From: CBDDFQ01 sp965227035
Lineage (GTDB): Bacteria > Pseudomonadota > Gammaproteobacteria > Burkholderiales > Burkholderiaceae_C
DNA length: 64,000 nucleotides
Assembly: GCA_965227035.1 (NCBI GenBank)
Contig: OZ245724.1
Span: 2,914,001-2,978,000, forward strand
Reading direction: 5' to 3'
Position numbers and translations under genes: made by a program. The notes below the pieces were generated by a model. That model saw nothing but the letters and a program-made list of their open reading frames with translations. It had not been told where the DNA came from and did no database searches. Below, piece by piece: positions 45,059 to 53,581 of this stretch (position 1 is its first letter; each line of letters starts with the position of its first letter).

Positions 45059-45775
45059 ATGAAGAAGATTTTGTTTGCGCTGATAGCGGCTTCGGCGCTG
45101 CTCACCGCCTTCGGCGCCAACGCACAGGAAGCGGCGATCCGCAAGAACCTGGCCGACCGTCTACCGCAACTGCCGAAGATCGACGAGATACGGAAATCCG
45201 AAATGCCGGGAGTCTGGGAAATTCGGGTCAACGGCAACGACATTCTCTACACCGACGAGCAGGGCAACTATCTCATTCAGGGCACGATGATGGACACGAA
45301 GGGCGGTCGCAATCTGACCGACGAGCGCATCGACCAACTGACTGCCGTGGATTTCAACTCGCTTCCGCTGGCTGACGCATTCAAGATCGTTCGCGGCGAT
45401 GGCAAACGCAAGATCGCCATCTTCGAAGATCCGAACTGCGGCTACTGCAAACGCTTCGAAGCCGATCTGCAGAACGTCAACAACGTGACGATCCATGTGT
45501 TCCTGTATCCGATTCTCGGACCCGACTCCATCGAAAAATCACGCGCCATCTGGTGCGCCCGTGACAAGGGCAAAACATGGACCGACTGGATGGTTTCGTC
45601 GAAGTCGCTTCCAACGTCGGTCGATTGCGATGCATCCGCACTGGTGCGCAACGTCGAGCTCGGCCGCAAGCACAAAATTACCGGCACCCCCACCATGCTG
45701 TTCGCCGACAACTCGCGCGTTCCGGGTGCAATCAGCTCGCAGCAAGTCGAGAAATTCCTCTCTACGATAAAGTAG
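45059..45775 (+). CDS. dsbC: Thiol:disulfide interchange protein DsbC
   Basis: 238 aa. Signal peptide (MKKILFALIAASALLTAFGA, cut near ANA-QE), dimerisation domain (about 25-90), and thioredoxin domain with active-site EDPNCGYCKRFE. The second cysteine pair, IWCARD and VDCDAS, matches the structural disulfide of DsbC, and the cis-proline loop is ITGTPTMLFAD. Periplasmic isomerase of wrong disulfides. It starts 36 bases after the monooxygenase stop. Confidence 0.94.
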   Translation: MKKILFALIAASALLTAFGANAQEAAIRKNLADRLPQLPKIDEIRKSEMPGVWEIRVNGNDILYTDEQGNYLIQGTMMDTKGGRNLTDERIDQLTAVDFNSLPLADAFKIVRGDGKRKIAIFEDPNCGYCKRFEADLQNVNNVTIHVFLYPILGPDSIEKSRAIWCARDKGKTWTDWMVSSKSLPTSVDCDASALVRNVELGRKHKITGTPTMLFADNSRVPGAISSQQVEKFLSTIK

Positions 45776-45829
45776 GCCGAACTCCACTCAGTCGCTGCCT
45801 TCCGGCGGCGCCCAATCGGTGATCATTCG

Positions 45830-47605
45830 GTGACAGATTCCGTCGTTTCATATTGCGTCGAGGCTGCTGACCCCGACGCCCATCTCTTCCGAATCACTTT
45901 GACCGTTCAGGCGCCGGCGCCTGAACAGGTGTTGTCGCTTCCGGTATGGATCCCGGGTAGCTACATGATTCGGGAGTTCGCCAAAAATTTGCAGAAACTG
46001 CATGCGCGGCAGAACGCTCGTGCGGTCGAAATCACCCAGATCGACAAATGCACCTGGAGCATCAAGTCGCACAAGAACCACGGCGACAAACCGCTGGTAG
46101 TGACTTACGAAATCTACGCGCTGGATAACTCGGTGCGCGCAGCCTGGCTCGATTCGAACCGCGCATTTTTCAACGGCACCAGCATGTTCCTGCGGGTGCA
46201 TGGTCAGGAAAAACTCCAGCACACGATAGACATCGTTCCGCATCGCTCGATGACCGGATGGAATGTCCATACCGGCCTCGAGCCGCATAAAACCGACGCT
46301 CGCGGATTCGGCATCTGGAGCGCGCCGGACTACGACGAACTGGTCGATTGCCCGGTAGAAATCGGCAAGCCCTGGGTGGGCGAATTCACCGCCTGCGGCA
46401 TCGTGCATCGATTCGTCGTCGCAGGCGCTGCACCCACATTCGATGGCGAACGATTGCTCGCCGATACCCAAAAAATCTGCGAGGCAGAAATCAGGATGTG
46501 GCACGGCAAAGGCAAGCCGCACTTCGATCGATACCTTTTCATGCTCAATGCGGTAGACGACGGATACGGCGGTCTGGAGCATCGCAATTCGACGGCCCTG
46601 ATTTGCGACAGACGCGATTTGCCGCGACTGAACGACGGCAAATTGGGCGATGGGTACATCACCTTGCTGGGCCTCATCAGCCACGAGTATTTCCACACCT
46701 GGAACGTGAAGCAGCTGCGCCCGTTCGAGCTCGCAAGCTACGACTACACACGCGAGAACTACACCGAGCTGCTGTGGTTCTTCGAAGGCTTCACCAGCTA
46801 CTACGACGACCTGATTCTTCGCCGCGCGAACATCATCGACAACGCGGTGTACCTGAAACTCCTCAACAAGACGATCAATCAGGTGCAGCAAGCGCCCGGT
46901 CGACTGATCCAGTCGGTGGCCGATGCGTCGCGCGATGCGTGGATCAAGTACTACCGCCAGGACGAGAACACCCCCAACGCCACTATCAGCTACTACACGA
47001 AGGGCGCATTGATTGCGCTTTGCTTCGACCTGACTTTGCGCAAACACGGCGCGAACCTCGACGATGTAATGCGCCTGCTGTGGGCCAAGACATCGGGCGG
47101 TCCGATGACCGAGGCGAACTTTCTCTCGGCCATCGAGGAAGTGTCGGGGCTGGACATGAGCGCCGAAGTCGCTGCATGGGTGCATGGCACGCAGGATTTG
47201 CCGCTGAAGGAGCTGCTCGAATCGCACGGCGTCGGCGCAATGGATGAGCCGGCGCAAATGGCGCAGCGGCTCGGCTTGCGTGTCACCGAGTCGGGCGGCA
47301 TCGTCGTCAAGGCGGTGCTTCGCGGCGGCGCTGCAGAGAAGGCAGGCATCGCGTCGGGCGATGAATGGATAGGCATCGAGGTGCCAGGCGACAAGACCTC
47401 GCCCAATGGTTGGCGTCTGCAGAAACTCGACGATTTGGTTCTCTACGCGGGCGTGATGCCGGCACAAGGTAAACGCAAGGTAATCGCGCTAATTTCACGG
47501 GATAAAAGGCTTCTTCGGCTTACATTAACCGTGCCTGACGGCGTGACCACGTGGCGTATTGCCGCTGGCGACAAAGTGCGCGTAGATCAATGGCTGAACA
47601 ACTAG
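45830..47605 (+). CDS. M61-family (glycyl aminopeptidase-like) metallopeptidase with PDZ domain
   Basis: 591 aa with a GTG start. The zinc motif LISHEYFHTWNVKQLRP and the third ligand in WFFEGFTSYYDDLIL are intact. The N-terminal domain is the M61 beta-sandwich (LSLPVWIPGSYMIREFAKNL). The C-terminal 110 residues form a PDZ domain (GGIVVKAVLRGGAAEKAGIA). No signal peptide is visible, so it is probably cytosolic. The transporter gene starts inside its last 16 bases. Confidence 0.93.
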   Translation: MTDSVVSYCVEAADPDAHLFRITLTVQAPAPEQVLSLPVWIPGSYMIREFAKNLQKLHARQNARAVEITQIDKCTWSIKSHKNHGDKPLVVTYEIYALDNSVRAAWLDSNRAFFNGTSMFLRVHGQEKLQHTIDIVPHRSMTGWNVHTGLEPHKTDARGFGIWSAPDYDELVDCPVEIGKPWVGEFTACGIVHRFVVAGAAPTFDGERLLADTQKICEAEIRMWHGKGKPHFDRYLFMLNAVDDGYGGLEHRNSTALICDRRDLPRLNDGKLGDGYITLLGLISHEYFHTWNVKQLRPFELASYDYTRENYTELLWFFEGFTSYYDDLILRRANIIDNAVYLKLLNKTINQVQQAPGRLIQSVADASRDAWIKYYRQDENTPNATISYYTKGALIALCFDLTLRKHGANLDDVMRLLWAKTSGGPMTEANFLSAIEEVSGLDMSAEVAAWVHGTQDLPLKELLESHGVGAMDEPAQMAQRLGLRVTESGGIVVKAVLRGGAAEKAGIASGDEWIGIEVPGDKTSPNGWRLQKLDDLVLYAGVMPAQGKRKVIALISRDKRLLRLTLTVPDGVTTWRIAAGDKVRVDQWLNN

Positions 47606-48909
47606 ACGAACAAAAGAAGAGTCCCGACACTTCACATGCTCCGGCACCACCGGTTGAACCACGCCCGAGCGTCCTGAAATCGCTGGGGCCCGGGCTGGTT
47701 ACCGGTGCCGCCGACGACGATCCGAGCGGAATCGCCACCTACAGCCAGGCAGGCGCCCAGTTCGGCACCGGACTTCTCTGGACAACCGTTCTCACGCTGC
47801 CGCTGATGGTGTCGATTCAGCTGATCAGCGCTCGAATCGGATGGGTCACCGGCAAGGGCCTTGGCGCTAATTTGCGTGAGCGTTATCCGAAACCTCTGGT
47901 CGGATTCATGATTCTGCTTCTGGTCGTCGCCAACACAGTCAATCTCGGTGCCGATCTGGGCGCCATGGCAACCGCCGCGGAAATGCTGGTCGGAGGTGGG
48001 CACCAACAATGGATTTTGTTGTTCGCGATGGTCTCTCTCGGGCTTCAGATCTTTCTGCCATTCCCGAAATATTCGCCGGTGCTCAAGGCACTCACGTTCA
48101 GTTTGCTCGCCTATGCCGCTGTGCTGTTTTCATCCGGCGTCGACTGGGCCAAGGTCGCCACCGACAGCCTCATTCCCAAACTCGGCGCCGGCGACGACTA
48201 CTGGATGATGATCGTCGCGCTGCTGGGCACGACCATCAGCCCCTATCTGTTCTTCTGGCAAGCGAGCCAAGAAGTGGAAGAGCGCCATATTCGTGGCGAC
48301 GCCGCAGCCGGAGACATGGATCACGTCGATGCACGCCGGCACTTGAAGCGCATCAAGATCGACACCTGGGTGGGCATGTCGTTTAGCAACATCATTGCGT
48401 TCTGCGTGATGCTGACTGCTGCTATTGCACTGAACAGCCACGGCGTCACGCATATCGATAGCACCCAACAAGCGGCAGAGGCGCTGCGTCCGCTGGTCGG
48501 CGAGTTCGCATACATCCTGTTCACTGCGGGAATCATCGGAACCGGCATGCTGGCTGTGCCGGTGCTTGCGGGTTCTGCTGCTTATGCGTTGGCCGAAGCC
48601 GCCGGATGGCCAGCAGGACTGAATCGAAGCGCGGCCCAAGCTCGCGGCTTCTACGCCATCCTCACCGTGTCGGTACTCATCGGTGTCGCGCTGAATTTCA
48701 ACGACGTCGACCCCGTACAGGAACTCACCTGGGCTGCGGTACTGAACGGCATTGCCGCCGTGCCGATCATGGCCGTGATGCTGCACATGGCGGCCTCCAA
48801 AGCCATCATGGGCCGCTTCGCCATCGGCAGGCGCCTGAAGGTGACCGCCTGGATTGCGACCGGCCTGATGGCGGTGGCGTCTGTGGCATTCTTGTGGTCG
48901 TTCGTCTGA
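47590..48909 (+). CDS. NRAMP-like divalent metal transporter, divergent motif type
   Basis: 439 aa from MAEQLDEQ, the first ATG past the M61 C-terminus. About eleven membrane segments. Helix 1 reads ADDDPSGIATYSQAGAQFG, DPSG in place of the classical DPGN. Helix 6 reads LLGTTISPYLFFWQASQEVE, with S and Y where Mn/Fe transporters have M and H of MPH. These changes mark a divergent branch whose known members include Mg transporters, so Mn uptake should not be assumed. Overlap with the peptidase suggests coupled translation. Confidence 0.88.
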   Translation: MAEQLDEQKKSPDTSHAPAPPVEPRPSVLKSLGPGLVTGAADDDPSGIATYSQAGAQFGTGLLWTTVLTLPLMVSIQLISARIGWVTGKGLGANLRERYPKPLVGFMILLLVVANTVNLGADLGAMATAAEMLVGGGHQQWILLFAMVSLGLQIFLPFPKYSPVLKALTFSLLAYAAVLFSSGVDWAKVATDSLIPKLGAGDDYWMMIVALLGTTISPYLFFWQASQEVEERHIRGDAAAGDMDHVDARRHLKRIKIDTWVGMSFSNIIAFCVMLTAAIALNSHGVTHIDSTQQAAEALRPLVGEFAYILFTAGIIGTGMLAVPVLAGSAAYALAEAAGWPAGLNRSAAQARGFYAILTVSVLIGVALNFNDVDPVQELTWAAVLNGIAAVPIMAVMLHMAASKAIMGRFAIGRRLKVTAWIATGLMAVASVAFLWSFV

Positions 48910-48937
48910 ACTTTTAACGAGATCGAAGAGACATCCC

Positions 48938-49714
48938 ATGACATACGAAACCATTCAAACTCGCACCGAAGGCAAGGTCGGCATCGTCACGCTGAATCGA
49001 CCGAAACAGCTCAACGCGCTGAACGATCAGCTCATGAACGAGCTGGGAGAAGCGCTCAAGGCATTCGACTCGGACGAGAACATCGGCTGCATGATCGTGA
49101 CAGGCAGCGAGAAAGCATTCGCGGCAGGAGCGGACATTACCGCCATGGCATCGCTCACGTTTTCCGAAGCCTACAAACACGACTTCATCACGCGCAACTG
49201 GGAGCAGATCCGCAGCGTGCGCAAGCCGGTCATCGCGGCGGTGAGCGGATTCGCTCTCGGCGGCGGATGCGAGCTGGCGATGATGTGCGACTTCATCATC
49301 GCGGCCGACAACGCAAAATTCGGCCAACCGGAAATCAAGCTCGGGATCATCCCTGGCGCAGGCGGCACGCAACGCTTGCCACGCGCCGTGGGCAAATCGA
49401 AAGCCATGGATATGGCATTGACCGGCAGGATGATGGATGCCACCGAAGCGGAACGGTCGGGTTTGGTGAGCCGAGTGGTTCCGCTGGACAAATTGATGGA
49501 CGAGGCTTTGGGCGCTGCTCTGCAGATTTGCGAGTTCTCGCAACTGGCGGTCATGGCGGCAAAAGAGTCGGTGAACCGCTCTTTCGAGGGATCGCTCTCG
49601 GACGGAATCATGTTCGAGCGCCGCATGTTCCATGCAATGTTCTCGACGGCAGACCAGAAAGAGGGAATGGACGCGTTCGTGAACAAGCGCAAGGCGAGCT
49701 TTTCGAACAAATAA
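48938..49714 (+). CDS. Enoyl-CoA hydratase (crotonase)
   Basis: 258 aa with complete crotonase chemistry: ITGSEK-type loop MIVTGSEKAFAAGADITAMA, FALGGGCELAMMCDFIIA with the first catalytic glutamate, and FGQPEIKLGIIPGAGGTQRL with the second. It resembles the short-chain EchA/PaaF-type hydratases of beta-oxidation. Start ATG with AAGAGA ahead. It is the last gene before the tRNA. Confidence 0.94.
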   Translation: MTYETIQTRTEGKVGIVTLNRPKQLNALNDQLMNELGEALKAFDSDENIGCMIVTGSEKAFAAGADITAMASLTFSEAYKHDFITRNWEQIRSVRKPVIAAVSGFALGGGCELAMMCDFIIAADNAKFGQPEIKLGIIPGAGGTQRLPRAVGKSKAMDMALTGRMMDATEAERSGLVSRVVPLDKLMDEALGAALQICEFSQLAVMAAKESVNRSFEGSLSDGIMFERRMFHAMFSTADQKEGMDAFVNKRKASFSNK

Positions 49715-49767
49715 ACCACGCTGAATCCGGACAATCCGGGGGCTGGAAATAAGCCTTTTTGGTCGGC

Positions 49768-49773
49768 TATAAT
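49768..49773 (+). promoter_or_regulatory. TATAAT -10 box of the tRNA gene
   Basis: A perfect TATAAT lies 14 bases before the tRNA 5' end, followed by a G/C-rich discriminator-like stretch (CGTGGG). A -35 box is not obvious at the usual spacing. Confidence 0.6.
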
Positions 49774-49787
49774 CGTGGGCTTCGGAA

Positions 49788-49864
49788 GGCGCTTTAGCTC
49801 AGTCGGTTAGAGCGATGGAATCATAATCCACAGGTCCGCGGTTCGAATCCGTGAAGCGCCACCA
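49788..49864 (+). tRNA. tRNA with CAT anticodon, most likely elongator tRNA-Met
   Basis: 77 nt including the encoded CCA. Acceptor stem GGCGCTT/AAGCGCC; D arm GCTC/GAGC; anticodon CAT at 49822-49824 in loop ATCATAA; T arm CGCGG-TTCGAAT-CCGTG with one G-T pair; discriminator A. The anticodon stem ATGGA/TCCAC has an A-C mismatch at 27-43. Not an initiator, since the first acceptor pair is G-C. A tRNA-Ile2 (lysidine) identity is possible but less likely. Confidence 0.9.
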
Positions 49865-49907
49865 AATATTTAAAACCCGCACCAGCGTTTGCTGATGCGG
49901 GTTTTTT
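49858..49907 (+). repeat. Left 50-bp direct repeat: tRNA 3' end plus terminator
   Basis: This stretch (last bases of the tRNA, spacer, terminator hairpin and T-run) matches 53818-53867 at 42 of 50 positions counted by eye, in the same orientation. It has the form of an attachment-site duplication around an inserted segment. Confidence 0.65.
49872..49907 (+). terminator. Rho-independent terminator of the tRNA gene
   Basis: AAAACCCGCACCAGC (49872-49886) pairs with GCTGATGCGGGTTTT (49891-49905) around GTTT with a single mismatch, and six T follow the stem GC block. Ends 43 bases after the tRNA. Confidence 0.9.
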
Positions 49908-50166
49908 CGTTTTGGGCTGGTGGTTCAACCTTGCCAGAAAACGTGTCTCAAACCGGTCCTGCCTGACAGGCTACTTCGCCGTCCTTTGGGTACAGCACCT
50001 AAACGTTGACCGTTACGGAATCTTCTACTTTTGAATACCGACCAGAGGGAAGACGACCAAGCGATCACTGCGCGACAAAGTGCTATCTCTGGCTACCATA
50101 ATTGAAGCGACTTCGGTTTTTGGACAACGCTCAACTTGCATGCTCGTGATCGGGTAAGGAGGTTCA

Positions 50167-51276
50167 ATGAAGATTTTCGTAAGCTCTGTTATCGGCGGAT
50201 TCGAGGCATATCGCCATTCCGCTAAGGAAGCCATCAGCTCGCTTCGACACGAGCCTGTGATGGCCGAGAGTTTCGGCGCGTTAGCTACGTCGCCGCAGGT
50301 CGCATGCCTACAAGGCTTACGTTCGGCCGATTTGGTGATCCTCATCCTTGGCGCTCGTTACGGCTATCCGCAAGGCGATTCCGGCGTTGCGCCAACCCAC
50401 GAAGAGTTTTTGGAAGCGCGCGAGGGTAAACCTATTCTGATGTTCGTACAAAGCGGCGTGGAGCGGGAGCCCGAACAAGCCAAGTTCATCGATGAGGTCG
50501 GCGGGTGGCAAGGCGGGGGATTCAGGGACACGTTTGCCACGCCTGAAGAGTTGCGCTCGAAGATCGTCGGTGCCGTCCACCAATATGAACTCGCGAAAGC
50601 CGCCGGCGCCGTGGACTCAACTGGCCTAGTCGCCAAGGCGACGGCGCTGCTGCCGCGCTCGGGCCGCGGCGAGCCTTCCGCCACGCTCTCGGTCGCCTTC
50701 ACCGGTGGCCCCGCACAAGGCATCTTGCGGCCGTCTGCATTGGAAGCTCCCGCCTTGCTCAAAGAGCTCCTGCAAAGAGCACTGTTCGGCGATATCGCAA
50801 TCTTCGAGCAAACGAGGGGGAACGATTCGGAAGTTCGCAACAACAAGCTCGTCATAGAGCAAGAGCGGGGCGCGCTCGTGCAGCTCGGAGAGGACGGCTC
50901 GATGCTCTTTCGCCTTCCGCTATCGCGCGGCGACGACCGCCGGCGCGGTGGCATGGGCGGGTTCGCGATCATCGAGGAGGATGTCACGCGAGAACTAGGT
51001 GCGGCCATTTGGTTCGCTGCTCAAACTTGGGAGTCCATCGACCCCACGCAGCGCCTAACGCACATGGCGCTCGCCGCGCGCATCGATGGCGGTAACTTCC
51101 TGGGGTGGCGCACGAGAGAGCAAGACGACGCGAGCCCGAATTCAGGGCAGTTGCGCATGGGCGGCGACGACGACCAGCCCGTAACAGCCGAGCGGCTTCG
51201 CGGAGCGCTACGATTCGATCCTGCGACGCTGGCGGAAGATGTGATGGTCAGGCTGCGTCGCCTGCGCAAGATTTAG
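50167..51276 (+). CDS. DUF4062-domain protein with an unrecognised C-terminal region
   Basis: 369 aa. An unusually strong ribosome site AAGGAGGT precedes the ATG (4 bases between GGAGG and ATG). Residues 1-145 are DUF4062: MKIFVSSVIGGFEAYRHSA, SADLVILILGARYGYP, PTHEEFLEAREGKPILMFV and a closing helix near VHQYELAK. This Rossmann-like domain is common at the front of immune-type NTPases, but here no NACHT or AAA domain follows. Residues 160-369 have mixed strands and helices (TGGPAQGILRP, GGFAIIEEDVTRELGAAIWF, RLRGALRFDPATLAEDVMVR) that I do not recognise. A gene-free 259-base region upstream holds its promoter. Confidence 0.85.
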   Translation: MKIFVSSVIGGFEAYRHSAKEAISSLRHEPVMAESFGALATSPQVACLQGLRSADLVILILGARYGYPQGDSGVAPTHEEFLEAREGKPILMFVQSGVEREPEQAKFIDEVGGWQGGGFRDTFATPEELRSKIVGAVHQYELAKAAGAVDSTGLVAKATALLPRSGRGEPSATLSVAFTGGPAQGILRPSALEAPALLKELLQRALFGDIAIFEQTRGNDSEVRNNKLVIEQERGALVQLGEDGSMLFRLPLSRGDDRRRGGMGGFAIIEEDVTRELGAAIWFAAQTWESIDPTQRLTHMALAARIDGGNFLGWRTREQDDASPNSGQLRMGGDDDQPVTAERLRGALRFDPATLAEDVMVRLRRLRKI

Positions 51277-51353
51277 GGGGCCCTTCGAACGGCTACCGAG
51301 ACGCCGCGCACTCAACGAGAGTCGTACGGAATCGAAGGTCTCGTTTCAAAGAG

Positions 51354-52652
51354 TCAATTGTTGATGCGCACGTCGACCTTGCTGCGGGCCACGCATACGC
51401 CGTCCTTCACGACATACGCCTCCACATAGTGGTCCCCGTGGAAGCTGGTCTTCTCGCTCCGGCGCTCGCGTCCTTCGTCGATCAACAACTGTCCGCGTAT
51501 GCCTCGGCGCTCCGCTTCTGGTCCCACGTTGCGGACCTTCCAATAAAGCGCGTAGGGCCTCGGGACGTCGCAGCGCTCGACAAAGAAGTCGAGGGACCTG
51601 CCCACCGGCAGCCATGGAAAGCTCTTGGCCAACATCCTGAGGCGCTCGCCCCTCTCACCGCCTGCGGAAACCTCACTGTCTATGCGGAAGTCGTAGCGAA
51701 TATCCACGGGATATCTGTCCTCGATAAACTCTTCCGTGGTGTATCTCGCACTTTCCACGGCGTCGATGGTGGTTTTCGCGACTTGCGAAGCCGAGGGGAA
51801 CGATCTGCCAAAAACTTCCCTGTATAGACGCGTCTTTCGCTCCTCCTTTTCGGCGGCCTTCGCCTCGACGCATTTCGCCGCCGCCCTCTTCGCCTTGGAT
51901 TGAAATCGTCCCGAAGAATGGACGCGCTGCCCGCTCCCTGGCGCGGCCCAATAGTCCTGATGCTCGAGACCGCCCATGAAGCTGAAGACCGACACCATCA
52001 AATCGCCATATGAGGCGTAAGTGGCCGCGTCGTAGCGCGCGTCCTGGGTGAAGAAGTTGTAGACGATGGTGTCGATCAGCAAGCCGCCCATGTTCACGCC
52101 GTTGGAGTTCTTCCACGCCCTCAGCATTTTGCAAACATGCTTGTAGTTGCGGTGGGTCCGCGCGCTTCGGGCGTCGACCGCCTCCATCTCCTTAATCGGT
52201 TTGCAAAGGCGCCAGCTCCCGCAGTCGTTCGCGTCGGGGAACCGGTAGCCGTCGGACGCCTCCTCCCAAAACCCGGGCAGGACCTCGACCACGTAGCTTC
52301 CGAAGCTGACCACCACGACTTGCCCGTCGCCCTTGATCTCGGTCCGGGGGTAGCGCGCGAGCAAGGACTGCCGCACCGCTTGGAGAAGCTGCGAAGGCCC
52401 ATTGCCCTCGCGCTTTCGATACTGCTCATACATCGCCCAAGGCAATTCGAACACCATGTCTAAGTCGCTGATGCCGTAGATCGCGGTGCCGCGCCCGTAG
52501 GATCCCACCTGGCGGCGGTGCGCGGTGTTGGAATCGAGATCCCAGAAGTCCTTGTTGAGCCGGGTCGAAATGTTGGCATACGACGTCGCGATATCCCCCG
52601 CGTTGGACACGGCGATGTTTGCCCGAAATTTCGCGAACAGCGCCGACGTCAC
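51354..52652 (-). CDS. CD-NTase (SMODS) nucleotidyltransferase with AGS-C-like sensor domain
   Basis: 432 aa from a GTG whose first bases overlap the SLATT stop (GTGA), with GGAG at spacing 7. An ATG at 52709 would add 19 non-conserved residues. Catalytic motif QVGSYGRGTAIYGISDLDMV gives G50-S51 and D63/D65; the third acidic residue is E123 in SYVVEVLPGF. The helical core continues with FPDANDCGSWRLCKPIKEME and HRNYKHVCKMLRAWK. The last 130 residues (YALYWKVRNVGPEAERRG, HGDHYVEAYVVKDGVCVARS) match the AGS-C sensor of such enzymes. Predicted to make a cyclic oligonucleotide on phage infection that triggers the SLATT effector. Confidence 0.9.
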   Translation of the reverse strand: MTSALFAKFRANIAVSNAGDIATSYANISTRLNKDFWDLDSNTAHRRQVGSYGRGTAIYGISDLDMVFELPWAMYEQYRKREGNGPSQLLQAVRQSLLARYPRTEIKGDGQVVVVSFGSYVVEVLPGFWEEASDGYRFPDANDCGSWRLCKPIKEMEAVDARSARTHRNYKHVCKMLRAWKNSNGVNMGGLLIDTIVYNFFTQDARYDAATYASYGDLMVSVFSFMGGLEHQDYWAAPGSGQRVHSSGRFQSKAKRAAAKCVEAKAAEKEERKTRLYREVFGRSFPSASQVAKTTIDAVESARYTTEEFIEDRYPVDIRYDFRIDSEVSAGGERGERLRMLAKSFPWLPVGRSLDFFVERCDVPRPYALYWKVRNVGPEAERRGIRGQLLIDEGRERRSEKTSFHGDHYVEAYVVKDGVCVARSKVDVRINN

Positions 52653-53266
52653 GCCAAGGCTCCGCAGATGGCTGTCCGCAAGGCGGGGAACTTTGTCGTC
52701 AGCAGCCATGCGGCCACGAGGATGGCTGCGACGATGGTCAAGATCATGCCCAGCGGCATTTTGTCGCGCAGCAGCTTGAAGTGAAGCTGCTCGTCCATCC
52801 ACTGGGTCTGCCCCTGCCAAAAGAACTTGTAGTGGGCATACCAGTCGCTGAGGAAGATTTGCCTGGGCACGCCAATATTCAACGCTTCCCGCTGGATGTC
52901 CTCGTGGCGCTTTTCCAAGTCCGGCAGGTCCATCCCGTCGGACTGCTCTCTGACCTTCTGATAGAGCATACGCAGCTCGTGAAACTTGCCAGTGAGCAAG
53001 CCGCCAGCCTCGGCGTATTTGGCTTTTTCCTTGTCGTATAGCGCAATGCTCGACGCCCCGATCGCGATGATGATAAAAGCTGCAGCGAGCCACTTCTGTT
53101 CAAACCACGGAATGAATAGCGCGCAGATTCCCGCGGCTGCGGAGAACAGCGAAACCCAGCCCGGCATCTTTTCGACGATGTCATAAGTCGCCAAGTGCTT
53201 CTTCGCCGCGTAGCCGACGTTGTATCCGGACTCCGCGACCAGGCGAAGCAGAGCTTCTTTCTTCAT
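52649..53266 (-). CDS. SLATT-domain membrane protein, predicted effector
   Basis: 205 aa. Two adjacent helices (about 37-55 WVSLFSAAAGICALFIPWF and 59-77) are followed by a long helical cytoplasmic part (78-168) and a third helix at 171-192 (PLGMILTIVAAILVAAWLL). Short N-terminal amphipathic region with AAKKHLATYDIVEKMPGW. This matches the SLATT layout, a family encoded beside SMODS nucleotidyltransferases and thought to form pores when a nucleotide signal appears. Its stop overlaps the CD-NTase GTG. Confidence 0.85.
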   Translation of the reverse strand: MKKEALLRLVAESGYNVGYAAKKHLATYDIVEKMPGWVSLFSAAAGICALFIPWFEQKWLAAAFIIIAIGASSIALYDKEKAKYAEAGGLLTGKFHELRMLYQKVREQSDGMDLPDLEKRHEDIQREALNIGVPRQIFLSDWYAHYKFFWQGQTQWMDEQLHFKLLRDKMPLGMILTIVAAILVAAWLLTTKFPALRTAICGALA

Positions 53267-53275
53267 GGACTCGGC

Positions 53276-53581
53276 TCAGGCTTTGGAGTCCCAATTGGCG
53301 CGCAGCCATTGGGACACATTGGCATGGCTTCGAACGTCGCCGGGAAGTCGAGCGTTGATAAGCCGCTCAGCGATGAGTGCCTCCGCCTTGCCAAATTTCG
53401 CGCCGCCCTTTCCATAGGACGTGTTCGAGCAAAACCTGTTTATGAAATCCAAAACCTCGTATTGCTCATGCCGATTCAACAGTGTGCTGTCGGGCACACC
53501 GGTTCTCCGAGGATCGTCGCCCGCGATAGCTGTCTTCGAATAATTGAACTGAAGATCGTACGCTGTGATGAAAGCAGCCAT
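53276..53581 (-). CDS. 101-aa protein of unknown function, first gene of the SLATT/CD-NTase operon
   Basis: The ATG has AAGGA at spacing 6; the stop lies 9 bases before the SLATT start, so it belongs to the operon. Sequence: MAAFITAYDLQFNYSKTAI, a polar loop GDDPRRTGVPDST, then two predicted helices with HEQYEVLDFINRFC, KFGKAEALIAERLINARLP, and a tail VSQWLRANWDSKA. No transmembrane segment, no signal, no family I can name. Position suggests an accessory, sensor or regulator of the module. Confidence 0.75.
   Translation of the reverse strand: MAAFITAYDLQFNYSKTAIAGDDPRRTGVPDSTLLNRHEQYEVLDFINRFCSNTSYGKGGAKFGKAEALIAERLINARLPGDVRSHANVSQWLRANWDSKA

Noticed and set aside
45848..47467. A 539-codon open frame on the minus strand opposite the M61 peptidase gene
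   Set aside because: It is the mirror of a well-supported gene with zinc and PDZ motifs; its own translation has no recognisable domain and follows from the codon bias of GC-rich DNA.
50025..50345. A 106-codon minus-strand frame across the DUF4062 start
   Set aside because: It overlaps the coding start of a well-supported gene, has no ribosome site and no recognised motif.
52652..53093. Extension of the CD-NTase upstream to 53093
   Set aside because: The extra residues are out-of-frame SLATT sequence; a GTG coupled to the SLATT stop with its own ribosome site explains the start.
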